Assembly (NCBI RefSeq): GCF_046630445.1
Contig: NC_092343.1
Location: forward strand, 136,579,501 to 136,643,500
Origin: Rutidosis leptorrhynchoides
Lineage: Eukaryota; Streptophyta; Magnoliopsida; Asterales; Asteraceae
Length of the DNA: 64,000 bases
Direction: 5' to 3'
Part shown: positions 11,764-23,686 of the stretch, one piece after another
Position numbering within the stretch: the stretch's first letter is position 1
Layout: the number at the start of each line of letters is the position of its first letter
The notes under the pieces: generated by a model
Databases searched by the model: none
Told to the model about the DNA's origin: nothing
What the model saw: only the letters and a program-made list of their open reading frames with translations
Made by a program: the position numbers and the translations under genes

Positions 11764-12470
11764 TGATCAAGCATAAAATGGTCCAAGGAGTTCGATTCAT
11801 GTGAGATCAACAACAAAGAGGGGTTTAAGGGTTTTTGAGTTTAACTCTCCGGTCCGGAGCACCATGAATAACCCTCATACGAGATGATGATCTCAGAAAG
11901 GGTGGTTAAACATAACCCACCATCATTCGTGTTGACCGAAGTTGATGGCCCAAGGGCGATGTTAGGATTTACGTTGTATGTGCTACCTGAAATCGCGATG
12001 TGTTTGAGAGTGCTTTACCGGCTGTGCAGGTTAGCTGGAATGGGATATATTTTAGAGTATTGCTGTGGATGAAATGGGATGTAATTCCAGGATGTGTGGT
12101 GTATGTTCGATGTTCCTTCTATTTATATTTGTGGGCTTTTGTCCCTTAGTGCCACGCAGGGGGACAAAAGGACATGTTGGTGCCACGTTGTATTGTCTCC
12201 GTCATTTTATTCCAAAAAGTTGTACAAGTGCTGCCATTATTTTAGTGTTGTCCCCTTTGTACCCTGTTGTCCTTTTTTGGAAATCCCGCGATGTCAGGAT
12301 TGTATCGTACTGCCACATGTGTCCTTTCTTCTTTAGTGTCACCATCGTACACTTCTGACCTTATTCGTACCCTAAGCACGACGCTATGTTTAAATTGTAC
12401 GGCCAATGTCTGTGGGCATATTATCAAAGCGTGATTAGATGGTGCGTTAGCCAGTGTATGGATATGATCT
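11764..12470 (-). mobile_element. Element D 5' LTR (minus strand); outer end approximate
   Basis: The inner end TGATCAAG at 11764 is next to the PBS. A TATA box (TATAAATAG on the minus strand, about 12119-12127) lies in the expected region. The outer end is uncertain: GATATGATCT at 12461-12470 resembles the TATATGATCA terminus of element G's LTR and is taken as the boundary. No target duplication can be verified, because the other end of D is off-window. Confidence 0.5.
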
Positions 12471-12600
12471 TACGCGATTATATGAGGCAATGCTGATCTG
12501 ATATAGCGCAAATAGATGTGCAGCTATGCGCATCATTTGTATATATAAATTGTTTGCTTGCGGGTTTAGTGGCGAGAACCATCCGGTTGTAAAGGATTTA

Positions 12601-13545
12601 CTCTTTGTTGGCCACTTGGTGCATAGTGGTGAGTGATGTATCTAATGAATGACTCGCTCTTTGTTGGCCACATTGCATTTGAGGAAAGTGGTGAGCGAAG
12701 CAGGGGCGGAGCCACTTAGTAGTTAGTGGGTGCACGTGCCACCACTGAAAATGGTAGATAAATTAATGATTTGATACATCCAAAAATTAATTCGAAAATA
12801 ATACGGAGTATATGTTTTTGTTATAAGTTGCAGAAAAGAAAACTCGGAATTTGAGTTTTCATAGAGGAAAGCGTAATTTGGTTTTATGGGGAAGAAGACC
12901 ACATGTCCCAGTAGCCAATCACAATTGCACACATTTTAAACACTCTTTTTCTCTTACACCCCCGTAATTTAATCTTTTAACTTTTCACCCTTTTAATTTT
13001 AAGTAATAAGCTTTTGATTATAAGTATATTTGGAAATCACTGTTAAGGTCTAACATTTTTTTTTTATATGTTTTGTATACGTTTTTTAAGATGTAAACGG
13101 CAGGTGTAGTATTCAACTTTAGTTAAACAGCACTATTATCATTAAAATTTGAAAATAACACCTAAATTCTTAATGTTAAACTTTTTATTTTTGCTTCTTT
13201 AATTACGATAATTTTTACTCTAAATATATATAAAGTAAATTTATCATTTGTGCCACCACTGAAAATATTTTCTGGCTCCGCCTCTGGAGCGAAGTCTTAA
13301 TGACTTGCTCTTTGTTGACCACATTGCGTTTGGGAAAAAGTGGTGAGTGTGATTGCATAGAAGTCCACTCTTTGTTGGCCACTTGTGAGGATGTGGTAAG
13401 TGACAATATTGGGAACACTTTTTGTTGGCCACATTCGGGAGTATATGGTAGTGCCATTTGGGAGGCGCTTTTGTTGGCCATATACACGGGTTATTGGTGT
13501 TACTCATTTGATTACTAGCACATTTGGGTATGGTTAACCATATTG
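12601..13545 (+). repeat. Array of ~50-60-bp units with complementary arms in LTR H
   Basis: Units begin CTCTTTGTTGGCCAC or similar at 12601, 12657, 13308, 13368, 13418 and about 13467. The spacing is 56, 57 (after removing the MITE and its duplication), 60, 50 and about 50 bases. Several units have flanking arms that differ between units but pair within a unit: AAGTGG (13338) with CCACTT (13379), ATGTGG (13391) with CCACAT (13429), and GTATATGG (13441) with CCATATAC (13478). A last small palindrome, TATGG-TTAA-CCATA, lies at about 13529-13542. Confidence 0.75.
12701..13286. mobile_element. hAT-type MITE, 586 bp
   Basis: The terminal inverted repeats are CAGGGGCGGAGCCA at the left and TGGCTCCGCCTCTG at the right, 13 of 14 bases complementary. 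An exact 8-bp target duplication, GAGCGAAG, lies at 12693-12700 and 13287-13294. The TIR sequence and 8-bp duplication are those of non-autonomous hAT elements. There is no transposase ORF. The interior is AT-rich, with a second inner repeat (GTGCCACCACTGAAAAT near both ends, in the same orientation). It is inserted in one unit of the H array. Confidence 0.92.
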
Positions 13546-14004
13546 CGTTCATGTGTTGTTTACAAGTAGTGTAGCGTGTTAAATACTTGTCTTATGCGAT
13601 TAACATGCTAGCTTGTACTCGGTTGTGTTTATATGCGTTAGTGATGCTATCTTGTATGCGGTTATGTGTAAGTTGAGCATGTAAATGGTTTATGTATGTA
13701 TGCATATAAGTATTGCACTCACTAAGCATTGTAGCTTACTCCCTCGTTGTTTACCTTTTTATAGGTTGTGGCACATCGAAGGAAAAGGGTAAGGGATTGT
13801 CCTAGCTTGCACGCGGTGGATTTTTAGAAGGCGCTTTTGGTAATGGTCCTGACGCTCATGCTCACTAATGGGATGTTTTGGTTTAACATTGATTAAATTT
13901 GTGGGACATGAGTTCTCGATGATGTAAACTCGTAATGTGTTGTGTTTTGAAACTTATGTTTAACATTGAGCAATTAATGATGATCCAAAACTTGGGATGT
14001 TTCA

Positions 14005-14678
14005 ATTATTGTTAATGGTATAAAAAAAGTATGTCGTATTTTTACAAATTAATTTAGAAATCGGGTTGGGATCGTTTCAGGCAAACGCTCACGAAAGCAC
14101 TGCACAATCTTCTTATTCGAGAAAGTAATATCAAACCTCTTTAGTTCTGTCATCAAATGATGGAACCTTGCCACATCAGCTTCTAAAGTCTCATTAGGCT
14201 GAACTGTGAAATTCTTCCATTCTTTCTTCAACACTTTACCCTTAGTCTTCTTATACTCAGCACTACCCTGAACGACACTCTCTATTACATTTCAAACCGC
14301 ATACATGGTCGTATGTGTCTCAAACTGATGGAAAATTTCATTAGAGAGAACCTGTTAGATGATTGTAAGCCTTACATTCTAAATTGTATTCCTCTCTTTC
14401 TGGAGCAGAAATTACCATAGGAGTCTTTGGTTCATCATGATCCTTTACAGGGAACTTGTATTCAACCTTCAAGCAGTTGTATAATTGAGAGTCAATTCCA
14501 TTTAACAAAAATAAGAAACTAGGTTTCCATTCAGCATAATCGTCAAGAGATTCAAGGCTAGGTACTCTATAGGAACTCCCTATCTTATTTTAAGTTTGTA
14601 ACAGTTTCTGGAGACCTGACGAAGAGGCACCAACTAAAGAGGATTGTGTTTCGAAAGTTTCAATATGGTCTGACATTG
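14005..14678 (-). pseudogene. Ty1/copia gag, truncated with stops
   Basis: The likely ATG is at 14678 (MSDHIETFETQ...). The reading continues through WKPSFLFLLNGIDSQLYNCL and EYNLECKAYNHLT to KNFTVQPNETLEADVARFHHLM and FSNKKIVQCFRERLPE. These are hallmarks of the copia Gag (UBN2-type capsid), which forms the virus-like particle. Several in-frame stops interrupt it (for example near 14596 and 14345). It ends at about 14040, where the H LTR cuts the element, so the zinc knuckle and all of pol are missing. Confidence 0.75.
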
Positions 14679-15208
14679 TAACCGTACGGTTGTAGAAACA
14701 ATACACAGATGCAAGTTGAATACGGTTACAAAAAGAAGGTTGTGAGTTACACGGATGCAGGTTTAACCGGGTTAGGATAATACGGATGCACTATGTATCC
14801 GTATGGTTACAAGTTGTATCCGTACGGTTGCAAAGTTCACGGTTGTGGGTAAACAGGTGGAGTATTACACGGATGCACAGGTGTCCGTACGGTTTCTGTA
14901 TCCAGTTGATGTATCCGTACAGTTGCAGTGTGTAACTGTACAGTTGTGTTCTTGACGAATTCTGGCCAGAAAACTGCACCAAAATTAGGGTTTTAAGTTT
15001 GATGGGATCTAGCACTCGATCTGGATAAAAAAGATTGATTTTATTATGTCCAAAACAACTATTATGACCAAATTAACACTCTTAACTAACAAAAACACAA
15101 ATTAACACGTTAACTATTAAAGATTTGATGATTTCTTATCAAAAACACCAAGCCCACCCTTTCAAAAATGATTTTGACACAAAATTCGATCGTTTAAACA
15201 CACCTAGA
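14679..15208 (-). mobile_element. Copia leader with CCGTACGG motif cluster
   Basis: This is the untranslated leader between the PBS and gag of the copia element. Positions 14685-14955 hold about ten copies of a degenerate motif (CCGTACGGTTGCA, CGGATGCA, CTGTACAGTTG). It is the same motif family that is clustered in the LTR of the unrelated element C. No ORF is supported. Confidence 0.65.
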
Positions 15209-15220
15209 GCTCTGATACCA
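15209..15220 (-). promoter_or_regulatory. Primer-binding site of the copia element
   Basis: The minus strand reads TGGTATCAGAGC (initiator tRNA-Met type), 2 bases after the LTR end CCTACA. It fixes the minus orientation and the inner LTR boundary at 15223. Confidence 0.9.
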
Positions 15221-15222
15221 CA

Positions 15223-15559
15223 TGTAGGATCGTGTAAATAGGATTAAACGATCTTATTTTCAATATCGAGTGCGGAATAAATCGATATTGAGTTTTATAT
15301 AAAAAAAATTAATCAAAACAATGATCTTAGCGATATAATAGACTTTAGGATGATTAAGATCAACCCACAAGAGTGCTAGACGATTAGGAAATCGGATACA
15401 ATGCTTAGAAGGGTTTAAAGTTCGTAACCCTAACAATGAACCCGAATTGAACATTAAATACTAACAGCATGTGTAACCGTACTGTTGCAGGATGCAATCG
15501 TGCGATTACCTGTTGGACCCATATGGATGCATTCTGCTTCCATGCGGTTGCACTCCAAG
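15223..15559 (-). mobile_element. Copia 5' LTR, inner part, split by element E
   Basis: The inner end is TGTAGGATCG at 15223. A TATA-like stretch lies around 15294-15305, and two more CCGTACGG-type motifs around 15474-15555. Element E was inserted here: CCAAG at 15555-15559 is duplicated at 54560-54564, and the LTR continues at 54565. Confidence 0.8.
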
Positions 15560-16163
15560 TGAAACAACCCAACCCGCATTTAATACGATAAATTTTTTTT
15601 TGAAGTAAATAAACCATTAGCGCCCAAAATAACGGTTACATATAACCCATTTAAACAATATCACAAGTTAAATGTTTACAAAGGGCACAAAGGCCATTAA
15701 TCAAATGTGATACAAGTTCGACCCACTTAAAATGATAGTTTTGATCCAAACTACACCCGAGCATGGTTTGGGGCTAAACTACCCAAAACACTAGGTCGAC
15801 TTCAAAAGCTTCAACAATAATCCAACACGGGGAACTAGTACCCAACAACCCCCTTCCCTTTGTCCGCACCTGCATGCATCTAAAAAGATAAACAACGAGA
15901 GGGGTAAGCTAACGCTTAGTGAATGCAATAATTATACACATACATATATAACCTACTTACTTGCATTCACTCACACATTTCCCGCATTCATACTAGCAAT
16001 ATAATTAGCATACCATGGCAAAGTATAATGCTAAATCCCGACAATGCAAGCTAGTATAATAATAGCATATATCATAAACAATAAAATATGCTACACTACA
16101 ACACACCACACATGGATGTTCACAACGCCCATTAGTATATAAAATCTCAAGGCTAGCCCAACT

Positions 16164-16429
16164 AATGGTATCGTCAACATCGAACTTAATTCCCATTCGT
16201 CATAATAAATGTGGTATCGTCAACATCGAACTTAAACCCACATATGAGGTATCGTCAACATCGAACTTAAACCCTCATCAAATGTCACTACAATAGCGGT
16301 ATGGCTTCGTCAACATCGAACTTTAAATCCATACATGAGGTATCGTCAACATCGAACTTTAACCCTCATCCAAACAAATAATATACTCTAGGATATGGTA
16401 TCGTCAACATCGAACTTTAACCCATACCC
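16164..16429 (-). repeat. Six-unit hairpin array in the E 3' LTR
   Basis: Six copies of a core close to TATCGTCAACATCGAACTT are each bounded by short arms that pair with each other but differ between units. On the plus strand the arm pairs are AATGG/CCATT, ATGTGG/CCACAT, ATGAGG/CCTCAT, GTATGG/CCATAC, ATGAGG/CCTCAT and TATGG/CCATA. The unit spacing is 36 to 58 bases. Confidence 0.9.
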
Positions 16430-17324
16430 CACAAGTAAATAAATCATATACATACATATATAATTATTCCACTCACCTTATCGTCTTCGGTGAACTAGGA
16501 AACAAGCTCGCAAACTTCAATGTAAAGCACCTATTACATTATGCATATAATTAACATACAATCTAGTTAAATTAAATGCCAACTTCTAATACTTGAGCAT
16601 TTAATGACCCGATTGCATTAAATGACTCATTTATACAAAACCGCCCATAAATGGCCAAGACTCATCTTTAATCACTAAAGCTAGTGATTTAAAGTCTACA
16701 AACTCTAACTAACATAAACATAGGGTATTCCATACCCATTTCACCCAATTAGGTCAACCATTACCCATTTGACCCATTTTAACACTTAGACTCACAAATC
16801 AAGTCAAACTTACCCATTTACAAGTCTTTCAACATTTAACAAGTGTGTTAGTGACTAACAACATCATTTAACACTTACAACCTCAATTCAAATGACCAAA
16901 ACCCTAAGTTATAGCTATTTGGGTTTCCTTTCACCAATATAACCCAAATTCACCCATTTAACCCCCAAATGGGTCATACAAGTCTCTAGTAACCAAAACC
17001 CTAGCCATAAACCAATTAAAACTCAAAACATAGAGTTAAGACTTACCAATACAATCACAACGTAGCTAGTGACGTAGGGAACAACTTTAAAGCTTGGGTT
17101 CGGGTGAGACTTGGCCTTCTTCTTCACCAAATTGAGCTCTCTCACTCTAAAAACTCAACTCTCTCTCTCTAGATTTAATTTGGAGTAGATGAGAAAGTGA
17201 TAAATGAGGTTTGGATAAGCTAGAACCAGTTTTAGACTCCCAAAATCGGCCATAAGTGAAAATACTAATATGCCCCCAAAAGATGCCATTTAAAATGGCT
17301 TAAAAAGTCATTTCAGCGACTTCT

Positions 17325-17592
17325 GTCACGATCCGCGACCCCATGTCGCGATACGCGATGCCACAACGCGATAGGTATTTTTTGTACGCGACGAGTAGAA
17401 CAGGAGCCAGGATTTTAGGTGTATCATGTTTCAGTGCATTTTTTTACGATACGCGTCGCTCTAGGTCGCGATACTACACCTTGGAACGCGACAGATTAAC
17501 AGTAGTTCTACACTCAATCAATTATCGCGTTTCGATCATACATGTCGCGATACGCGACCGACCAGGACGGGATAAACCCTCATAAAACGCGA
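17325..17592. repeat. TCGCGATACGCGA motif cluster in the E 3' LTR (U3)
   Basis: Repeated, partly palindromic CpG-dense motifs (TCGCGATACGCG, AACGCGAT, ACGCGAC) lie 140-400 bases from the U3 end. The matching cluster in the other LTR (54158-54427) has more intact CpGs; for example, ATCGCGTTT there is ATCATGTTT here. This fits decay of methylated CpG. Confidence 0.75.
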
Positions 17593-17722
17593 CATCCTAA
17601 TAGTAGATCCCCCAATCTTACATTTCTAACACTTAAACTATGTAAAATCAAACATGGATACAATATTAAACGTACACGAGGTTATATACGCACCTTAAGT
17701 CATATTGAGGAAAAACGGGATG

Positions 17723-20193
17723 TTACAACTCTCCCCCACTTGAATCGGAGCGCGTCCTCACGATCCAAGCTGCATGACAAGCCGGAAGATAAACCAAAAC
17801 AAACTTTTCGGATTCCCATGTAAACTCGGAACCCTTTCGATGTCGCCATTGGACCTTAAAGGTCCTCACCTCTTTGTTACACAACAATTTAACCTTTTCA
17901 TCAAGAATATCTATCGGTTCTTCAACATACTCTAATTTGTTGTTCAACGCAATCTCATCTAACGGCACCCAAGTCGAGTCATCCGCAAGACACTTACGGA
18001 GATGGGAAGCATGAAATATGTTATGAATTCCCGCTAGTTCTTCGGGTAACTCTAGTCGATAAGCAACCTCACCAACACGTGCCAAAACCTTGAAAGGACC
18101 AATAAACCGAGGAGCTAACTCTCCTCGCTTTCGAAACCGAATAACACCCTTCCATGGAGATACCTTAAGCATCACCATATCACCTTCTTGAAACTCAATC
18201 GTTCACCTTCCTTTATCGGCATAAGATTTTTGTCTATCTTGTGCCACCTTAAGTCGAGCCCGAATCATCTCAATCTTACTATTCGTCTCTAGGACCAAAT
18301 CGGTACTCCCGATTTCCCTTTGACCCACTTCACCCCAACAAATAGGAGTTCGACACCTCCGCCCATAAAGCATCTCATAAGGTGGAATTCCAATACTAGT
18401 GTGATAACTATTATTGTATGAGAATTCCACCAACGGTAAGTGTTCATCCCAACTACCACCGAAATCGATAACACACGCCCTTAACATATCCTCCAACGTT
18501 TGATTCGTACGCTCGGTTTGACCATCCATTTGAGGATGATACGCCGTGCTCATTTTCAATTGAGTACCCATATCTTCATGAAACTTATTCCAAAACCGAA
18601 AAGTGAAACGAGTATCTCGATCCAAAACAATAGATATAGGAACCCCATGTCTCGATATCACCTCCTTGATAAACAACTTGGACAAGGTCTCCGACGATAT
18701 CGTTTCCCGAATGGAAAGATACAAAGCACTCTTTGTCAATCGACCAACTATCATCTAAATCGTATCATATTGTGTTCTCGTCGTCTTTGGTAACTTAGTA
18801 ATGAAGTCCATGGTAATGTGCTCCCATTTCCATTTCGGGACTTCTAAAGGTTGTAGCTTACCGTACGGCTTTTGTTGTTCGACTTTAACTTGCAAACATG
18901 TGACGCATTGTTCAACATACTTAACAACATCACGTTTCATACCGGGCCACCAATACTCTTTCTTCAAATCATAGTACATCTTTGTTGCACCCGGATGAAT
19001 GAAATACTTTAACTTATGTGCTTCATCAAGTAGAACCCGCCGGTAATCACCCATCTTAAGCACCCACACTCTTCCTTGAAAAGACAACAAACCATGCGGG
19101 CCTAAAGTAATGAACTCCGTTTGCCCCACAATCCACTCTTCATGTTTGTTGTGAACGTACGCTTCTATTTGAATCTCACCAAGCTTTACAAGAAAATCGT
19201 TAGTAATGATCATGCGTAACGATCCTACTCGTATTGCCAGATGTTGACTCTTTCAAATCAATGCATCCGCGACCATGTTCGCCTTACCCGGATGATAAAG
19301 TATCTCACAAGCATAATCCTTTACCACATCCATCCACCTACGTTGACGATAATTCAAATCTCGTTGGTTAAAGAGGTGTTTCAAACTCTTATGATCCGAA
19401 TAAATCGTACACTTGACACCATACAAGTAGTGGCGCCAAATTTTCAACGCATGAACTACCGCCGCCAATTCAAGATCATGAGTCGGATATCTCTTTTCGT
19501 GTTCCTTTAATTGTCGAGAGGCGTAAGCGATGACTTTACCTCTTTGCATTAGAACACACTCGAGTCCATTTAAAGAAGCATCACAATAGACCGTCATGTC
19601 TTCTACGCCTTCCGGCAACACTAACACCGGAGCTTGGCACAATTTCTCCTTTAACAATTGGAAAGCAATTTCTTGCTCATTTTCCCAATTAAATCTCACG
19701 TTCTTCCTCGTAAACTTCGTCAAAGGAAAAGTAATTTTAGAAAAGTCTTGGATAAACCGACGATAATAATCGGCCAATCCGAGAAAACTTCGAATTTCCG
19801 TAGGCGTAGTCGGTTTTCCCCAACTCTTCACCGTCTCAATCTTCCCCGGATCTACTTGAATACCATCTTGATTCACAATATGGCCAAGGAATTGCACCTC
19901 CCTTAGCCAAAATTCACATTTGAAGAATTTAGCATACAACTTCTCCTTTCGTAACGTCTTCAACACTTCACGCAGATGGTGTTCATGTTCCTTCATACTC
20001 TTAGAATAAGCAAGTATGTCATCAATGAACACAATTACCGACTTGTCCAACATAGGTTGGCACACCCGGTTCATAAGATCCATGAATGCCGCCGGTGCAT
20101 TCGTAAGACCAAAAGGCATAAATACAAACTCAAAATGCTCGTAACGAGTTCGGAAAGCCGTTTTCTCTATATCTTCCTCACAGAACCGCACTT
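17723..20193 (-). pseudogene. Element E pol: RT (C-terminal part), RNase H, integrase, chromodomain
   Basis: This is the 3' part of pol. RT resumes at 20193 in frame with 46663 across the CACTT duplication ([21 protein letters not shown]), with the catalytic FIDD intact. RNase H follows ([23 protein letters not shown]). Integrase has a zinc-binding N-terminus ending EQCVTCLQV, a first Asp in TMDFIT, a second in LDRDTRF and a Glu in GQTERTN. The C-terminus is a chromodomain (YVEEPIDIL...VQWRHRKGSEFTWE). In-frame stops lie near 19253, at 18752-18754 (apparently Trp to stop) and near 18203. It belongs with 46663-47264 and 50570-52013. Confidence 0.92.
17728..17742 (-). promoter_or_regulatory. 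Polypurine tract of element E
   Basis: On the minus strand CAAGTGGGGGAGAGT immediately precedes the 3' LTR. This is the expected priming site for plus-strand DNA synthesis. The last coding residues of pol (SSGGEL) overlap it, and the TAA stop uses the first bases of the LTR. Confidence 0.9.
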
Positions 20194-23100
20194 TGAAATG
20201 TCCCGTTCATATTGATTATAAACGTTCCATATTAATTGATTTCGTTGCGAGGTTTTGACCTCTATATGAGATGTTTTTCAAAGACTGCATTCATTTTTAA
20301 AACAACCATAACCTTTATTTTATCAATAAAGGTTTTAAAAACATTACGTAGATTATCAAATAATGATAATCTAAAATATACTATTTACACATGACCATTA
20401 CATAATGGTTTACAATAGAAATATATTACATCGACATATGTTTCTTGAATGCAGTTTTTACACAATATCATACAAACATGGACTCCAAATCTTTTCCTTA
20501 TTTTAGTATGCAACAGCGGAAGCTCTTAGTATTCACCTGAGAATAAACATGCTTTAAACGTCAACAAAAATGTTGGTGAGTTATAGGTTTAACCTATATA
20601 TATCAAATCGTAACAATAGACCACAAGATTTCATATTTCAATACACATCCCATACATAGAGATAAAAATCATTCATATGGTGAACACCTGGTAACCGACA
20701 TTAACAAGAGGCATATATAAGAATATCCCCATCATTCCAGGACACCCTTCGGATATGATATAAATTTTGAAGTACTAAATCATCCGGTACTTTGGATGGG
20801 GTTTGTTAGGCCTAATAGATCTATCTTTAGGATTCGCGTCAATTAGGGTGTCTGTTCCCTAATTCTTAGATTACCAGACTTAATAAAAAGGGGCATATTT
20901 GATTTCGATAATTCAACCATAGAATGTAGTTTCACGTACTTGTGTCTTTTTGTAAATCATTTATAAAACATGCATGTATTCTCATCCCAAAAATATTAGA
21001 TTTTAAAAGTGGGACTATAACTCACTTTCACAGATATTTCCTTCCTCGGAAATAAGACTTGGCCACGGATCGATTCACGAACCTATACAAATATGTACAT
21101 ATATATCAAAGTATGATCAAAATATAATTACAACCATTTTTATTATGTTTTAAAGATTTGAGTGTATTAAGTCAGCTGTTCCCGTTAGTAACCTACAACT
21201 AATTGTCCAGAGTTAGATGTACTGAAATAAATCGATATATATTATCTTGAACCAATCCACGACTCAGTGTATACACGTCTCAGGCTAGATCACAACTCAA
21301 AGTATATATATTTTTGGAATCAACCTCAACCCTGTATAGCTAACTCCAACATTACTGCATATAGAGTGTCTATGGTTGTTCCAAATAATATATATACATG
21401 GGTCGATATGATATGTCAAAACATTTGCATACGTGTCTATGGTATCCCAAGATTACATAATATATTAGAATACATGTATAATACAATATAAGTTAGCTAG
21501 GATATGATTTGTATAGATTTGTTAAACATTTTCCGTAGCTAAAAAGATCAAAAATATCCAATCTTGTTTTACCCATAACTTCTTCATTTTAAATCCGTTT
21601 TGAGTGAATCAAATTGCTATGGTTTCATATTGAACTCTATTTTATGAATCTAAATAGAAAAATTATAGGTTTATAGTCGGAAATATAAGTTACAAGTCAT
21701 TTTTGTAAAGGTAGTCATTTCAGTCGAAAGAACGACGTCTAGATGACCATTGTAGAAAACATACTTTCACTTTGAGTTTAACCTTGATTTTTGGATATAG
21801 TTTCATGTTCATATGAAAAATTATTTGCCCAGAAGAACAACTTTTAAAACAAAGTTTATCATAGTTTTTAATTTTCCAAACCAAAACAGCCCCCGGTTTC
21901 ACTACGACGGCGTATATCCGATTTTATGGTGTTCATCGTGTTTTCAGGTTTTAAATCATTAAGTTAGCATATCATATAGATATAGAACATGTGTTTAGTT
22001 GATTTTAAAAGTCAAGTTAGAAGGATTAACTTTTGTTTGCGAACAAGTTTAGAATTAACTAAACTATGTTCTAGTGATTACAAGTTTAAACCTTCGAATA
22101 AGATAGCTTTATATGTATGAATCGAATGATGTTATGAACATCATTACTACCTCAAGTTTTCTGGATAAAACTACTGGAAATGAGAAAAATGGATCTAGCT
22201 TCAAAGGATCCTTGGATGGCTTGAAAGTTCTTGAAACAGAATCATGACACGAAAATAGTTCAAGTAAGATTTTCACTCGAAATAAGATTGTTATAGTTGT
22301 AGAAATTGAATCAAAGTTTGAATATGAATATTACCTTGAATTAGAAAGATAACCTACTGTAAATAACAAAGGTTCCTTGATCTTAGATGATTACTTGGAA
22401 TGGATTAAAAAGCTTGGAAGTAGACTTGCAAACTTGGAAGTATTCTTGATTTTTATGAAACTATACTTATGGAATTTATGAAGAACACTTAGAACTTGAA
22501 GATGGAACTTGAGAGAGATCAATTAGATGAAGAAAATTGAAGAATTAAAGTGTTTGTTGGTGTTATTGGTCGTTGGTATATGGATTAGATATAAAGGATA
22601 TGTAATTTTGTTTTCATGTAAATAAGTCATGAATGATTACTAATATTTTTGTAATTTTATGAGATATTTCATGCTAGTTGCCAAATGATGGTTCCCAAAT
22701 GTGTTAGGTGACTCACATGGGCTGCTAAGAGCTGATCATTGGAGTGTATATACCAATAGTACATACATCTAAAAGCTGTGTATTGTACGAGTACGAATAC
22801 GGGTGCATACGAGTAGAATTGTTGATGAAACTGAACGAGGATGTAATTGTAAGCATTTTTGTTAAGTAGAAGTATTTTGATAAGTGTCTTGAAGTCTTTC
22901 AAAAAGTGTATGAATACATATTAAAACACTACATGTATATACATTTTAACTGAGTCGTTAAGTCATCGTTAGTCGTTACATGTAAATGTTGTTTTGAAAC
23001 CTTTAAGTTAACGATCTTGTTAAATGTTGTTAACCCATTATTTATTATATCAAATGAGATGTTAAATTGTTACATTATCATGATATTATGATATATAATA

Positions 23101-23651
23101 TATCTTAGTATGATATATATACAGTTAAATGTTGTTACAATGATAATCGTTACATATATGTCTCGTTTCGAAATCATTAAGTTAGTAGTCTTACTTTTAC
23201 ATATGTAGTTCATTGTTAATACACATAATGATATATTTACTTATCATTTAACATAATTAGCCAAGTGTATCAATATCTTAATATGATTCATATGTACCTA
23301 GTAAGACGTCATTATAACGATAATCGTTATATATATCATTTTCGAGTTTCTTAATTTAATAGTCTCATTTTTATGTATATAACACATTGTTAAAATACCT
23401 AATGAGATACCTACTTATAATAAAATCATGTTAACTATATATATAACCATATATATTTCATCGTATAGTTTTTACAAGTTTTAACGTTCGTGAATCACCG
23501 GTCAACTTAGGTTGTCAATTGTCTATATGAAACATATTTCAATTAATCAAGTCTTAACAAGTTTGATTGCTTAACACGTTGGAAACATTTAGTCATGTAA
23601 ATATCAATCTCAAATAATATATATAAACATGGAAAAGTTCGGGTCACTACA
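20194..23651 (-). mobile_element. F-outer 3' LTR, 3458 bp
   Basis: It runs from TGAAATGTCCCG to GGGTCACTACA and is followed by the polypurine side of the internal region (GTACCTACCCGTT on the plus strand). It pairs with 43205-46662. It is long and AT-rich, with no protein-coding gene. The conserved block with the splice-acceptor-like CTCAG|GTG is at about 20513-20590. Confidence 0.95.
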
Positions 23652-23686
23652 GTACCTACCCGTTAAATAAATTTCGTCCCGAAATT

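Larger units (their letters stand above)
12471..14004 (+). mobile_element. Element H LTR, 3' portion, plus strand
   Basis: The right end GGGATGTTTCA at 14004 matches the LTR end style of element E (GGGTTGTTTCA in E's sense). The block at about 13718-13800 (CACTCACTAAGC...TAGCTTAC...CGTTGTTTACC) is similar to the corresponding part of the E LTR. The left side is cut at or near the end of element D. The LTR carries an array of about 50-60-bp units (12601-13545) and a MITE. To the right it interrupts the copia gag. Confidence 0.6.
15560..17727 (-). mobile_element. Element E 3' LTR, 2168 bp
   Basis: It runs from TGAAACAACCC to GATGTTACA. It pairs with 52397-54559 and differs from it by scattered substitutions and a few small indels, a few percent by eye. 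Internal features are a six-unit hairpin array (16164-16429), a pyrimidine-rich stretch near 17157-17170, and a CpG-rich motif cluster (17325-17592). The outermost bases overlap the pol stop codon. Confidence 0.95.

Noticed and set aside
16164..16429. CRISPR-like repeat-spacer array
   Set aside because: The units lie in both LTRs of a plant retrotransposon, the spacing is irregular, and the 'spacers' are complementary arms, so a CRISPR array is not tenable.
22669..22902. 77-codon open frame repeated in every minus-strand F LTR (also 31405, 41254, 45681)
   Set aside because: It has no ATG start and its conservation follows from the LTRs being copies of each other. It has no domain, and the plus-strand solo LTR does not keep it open.
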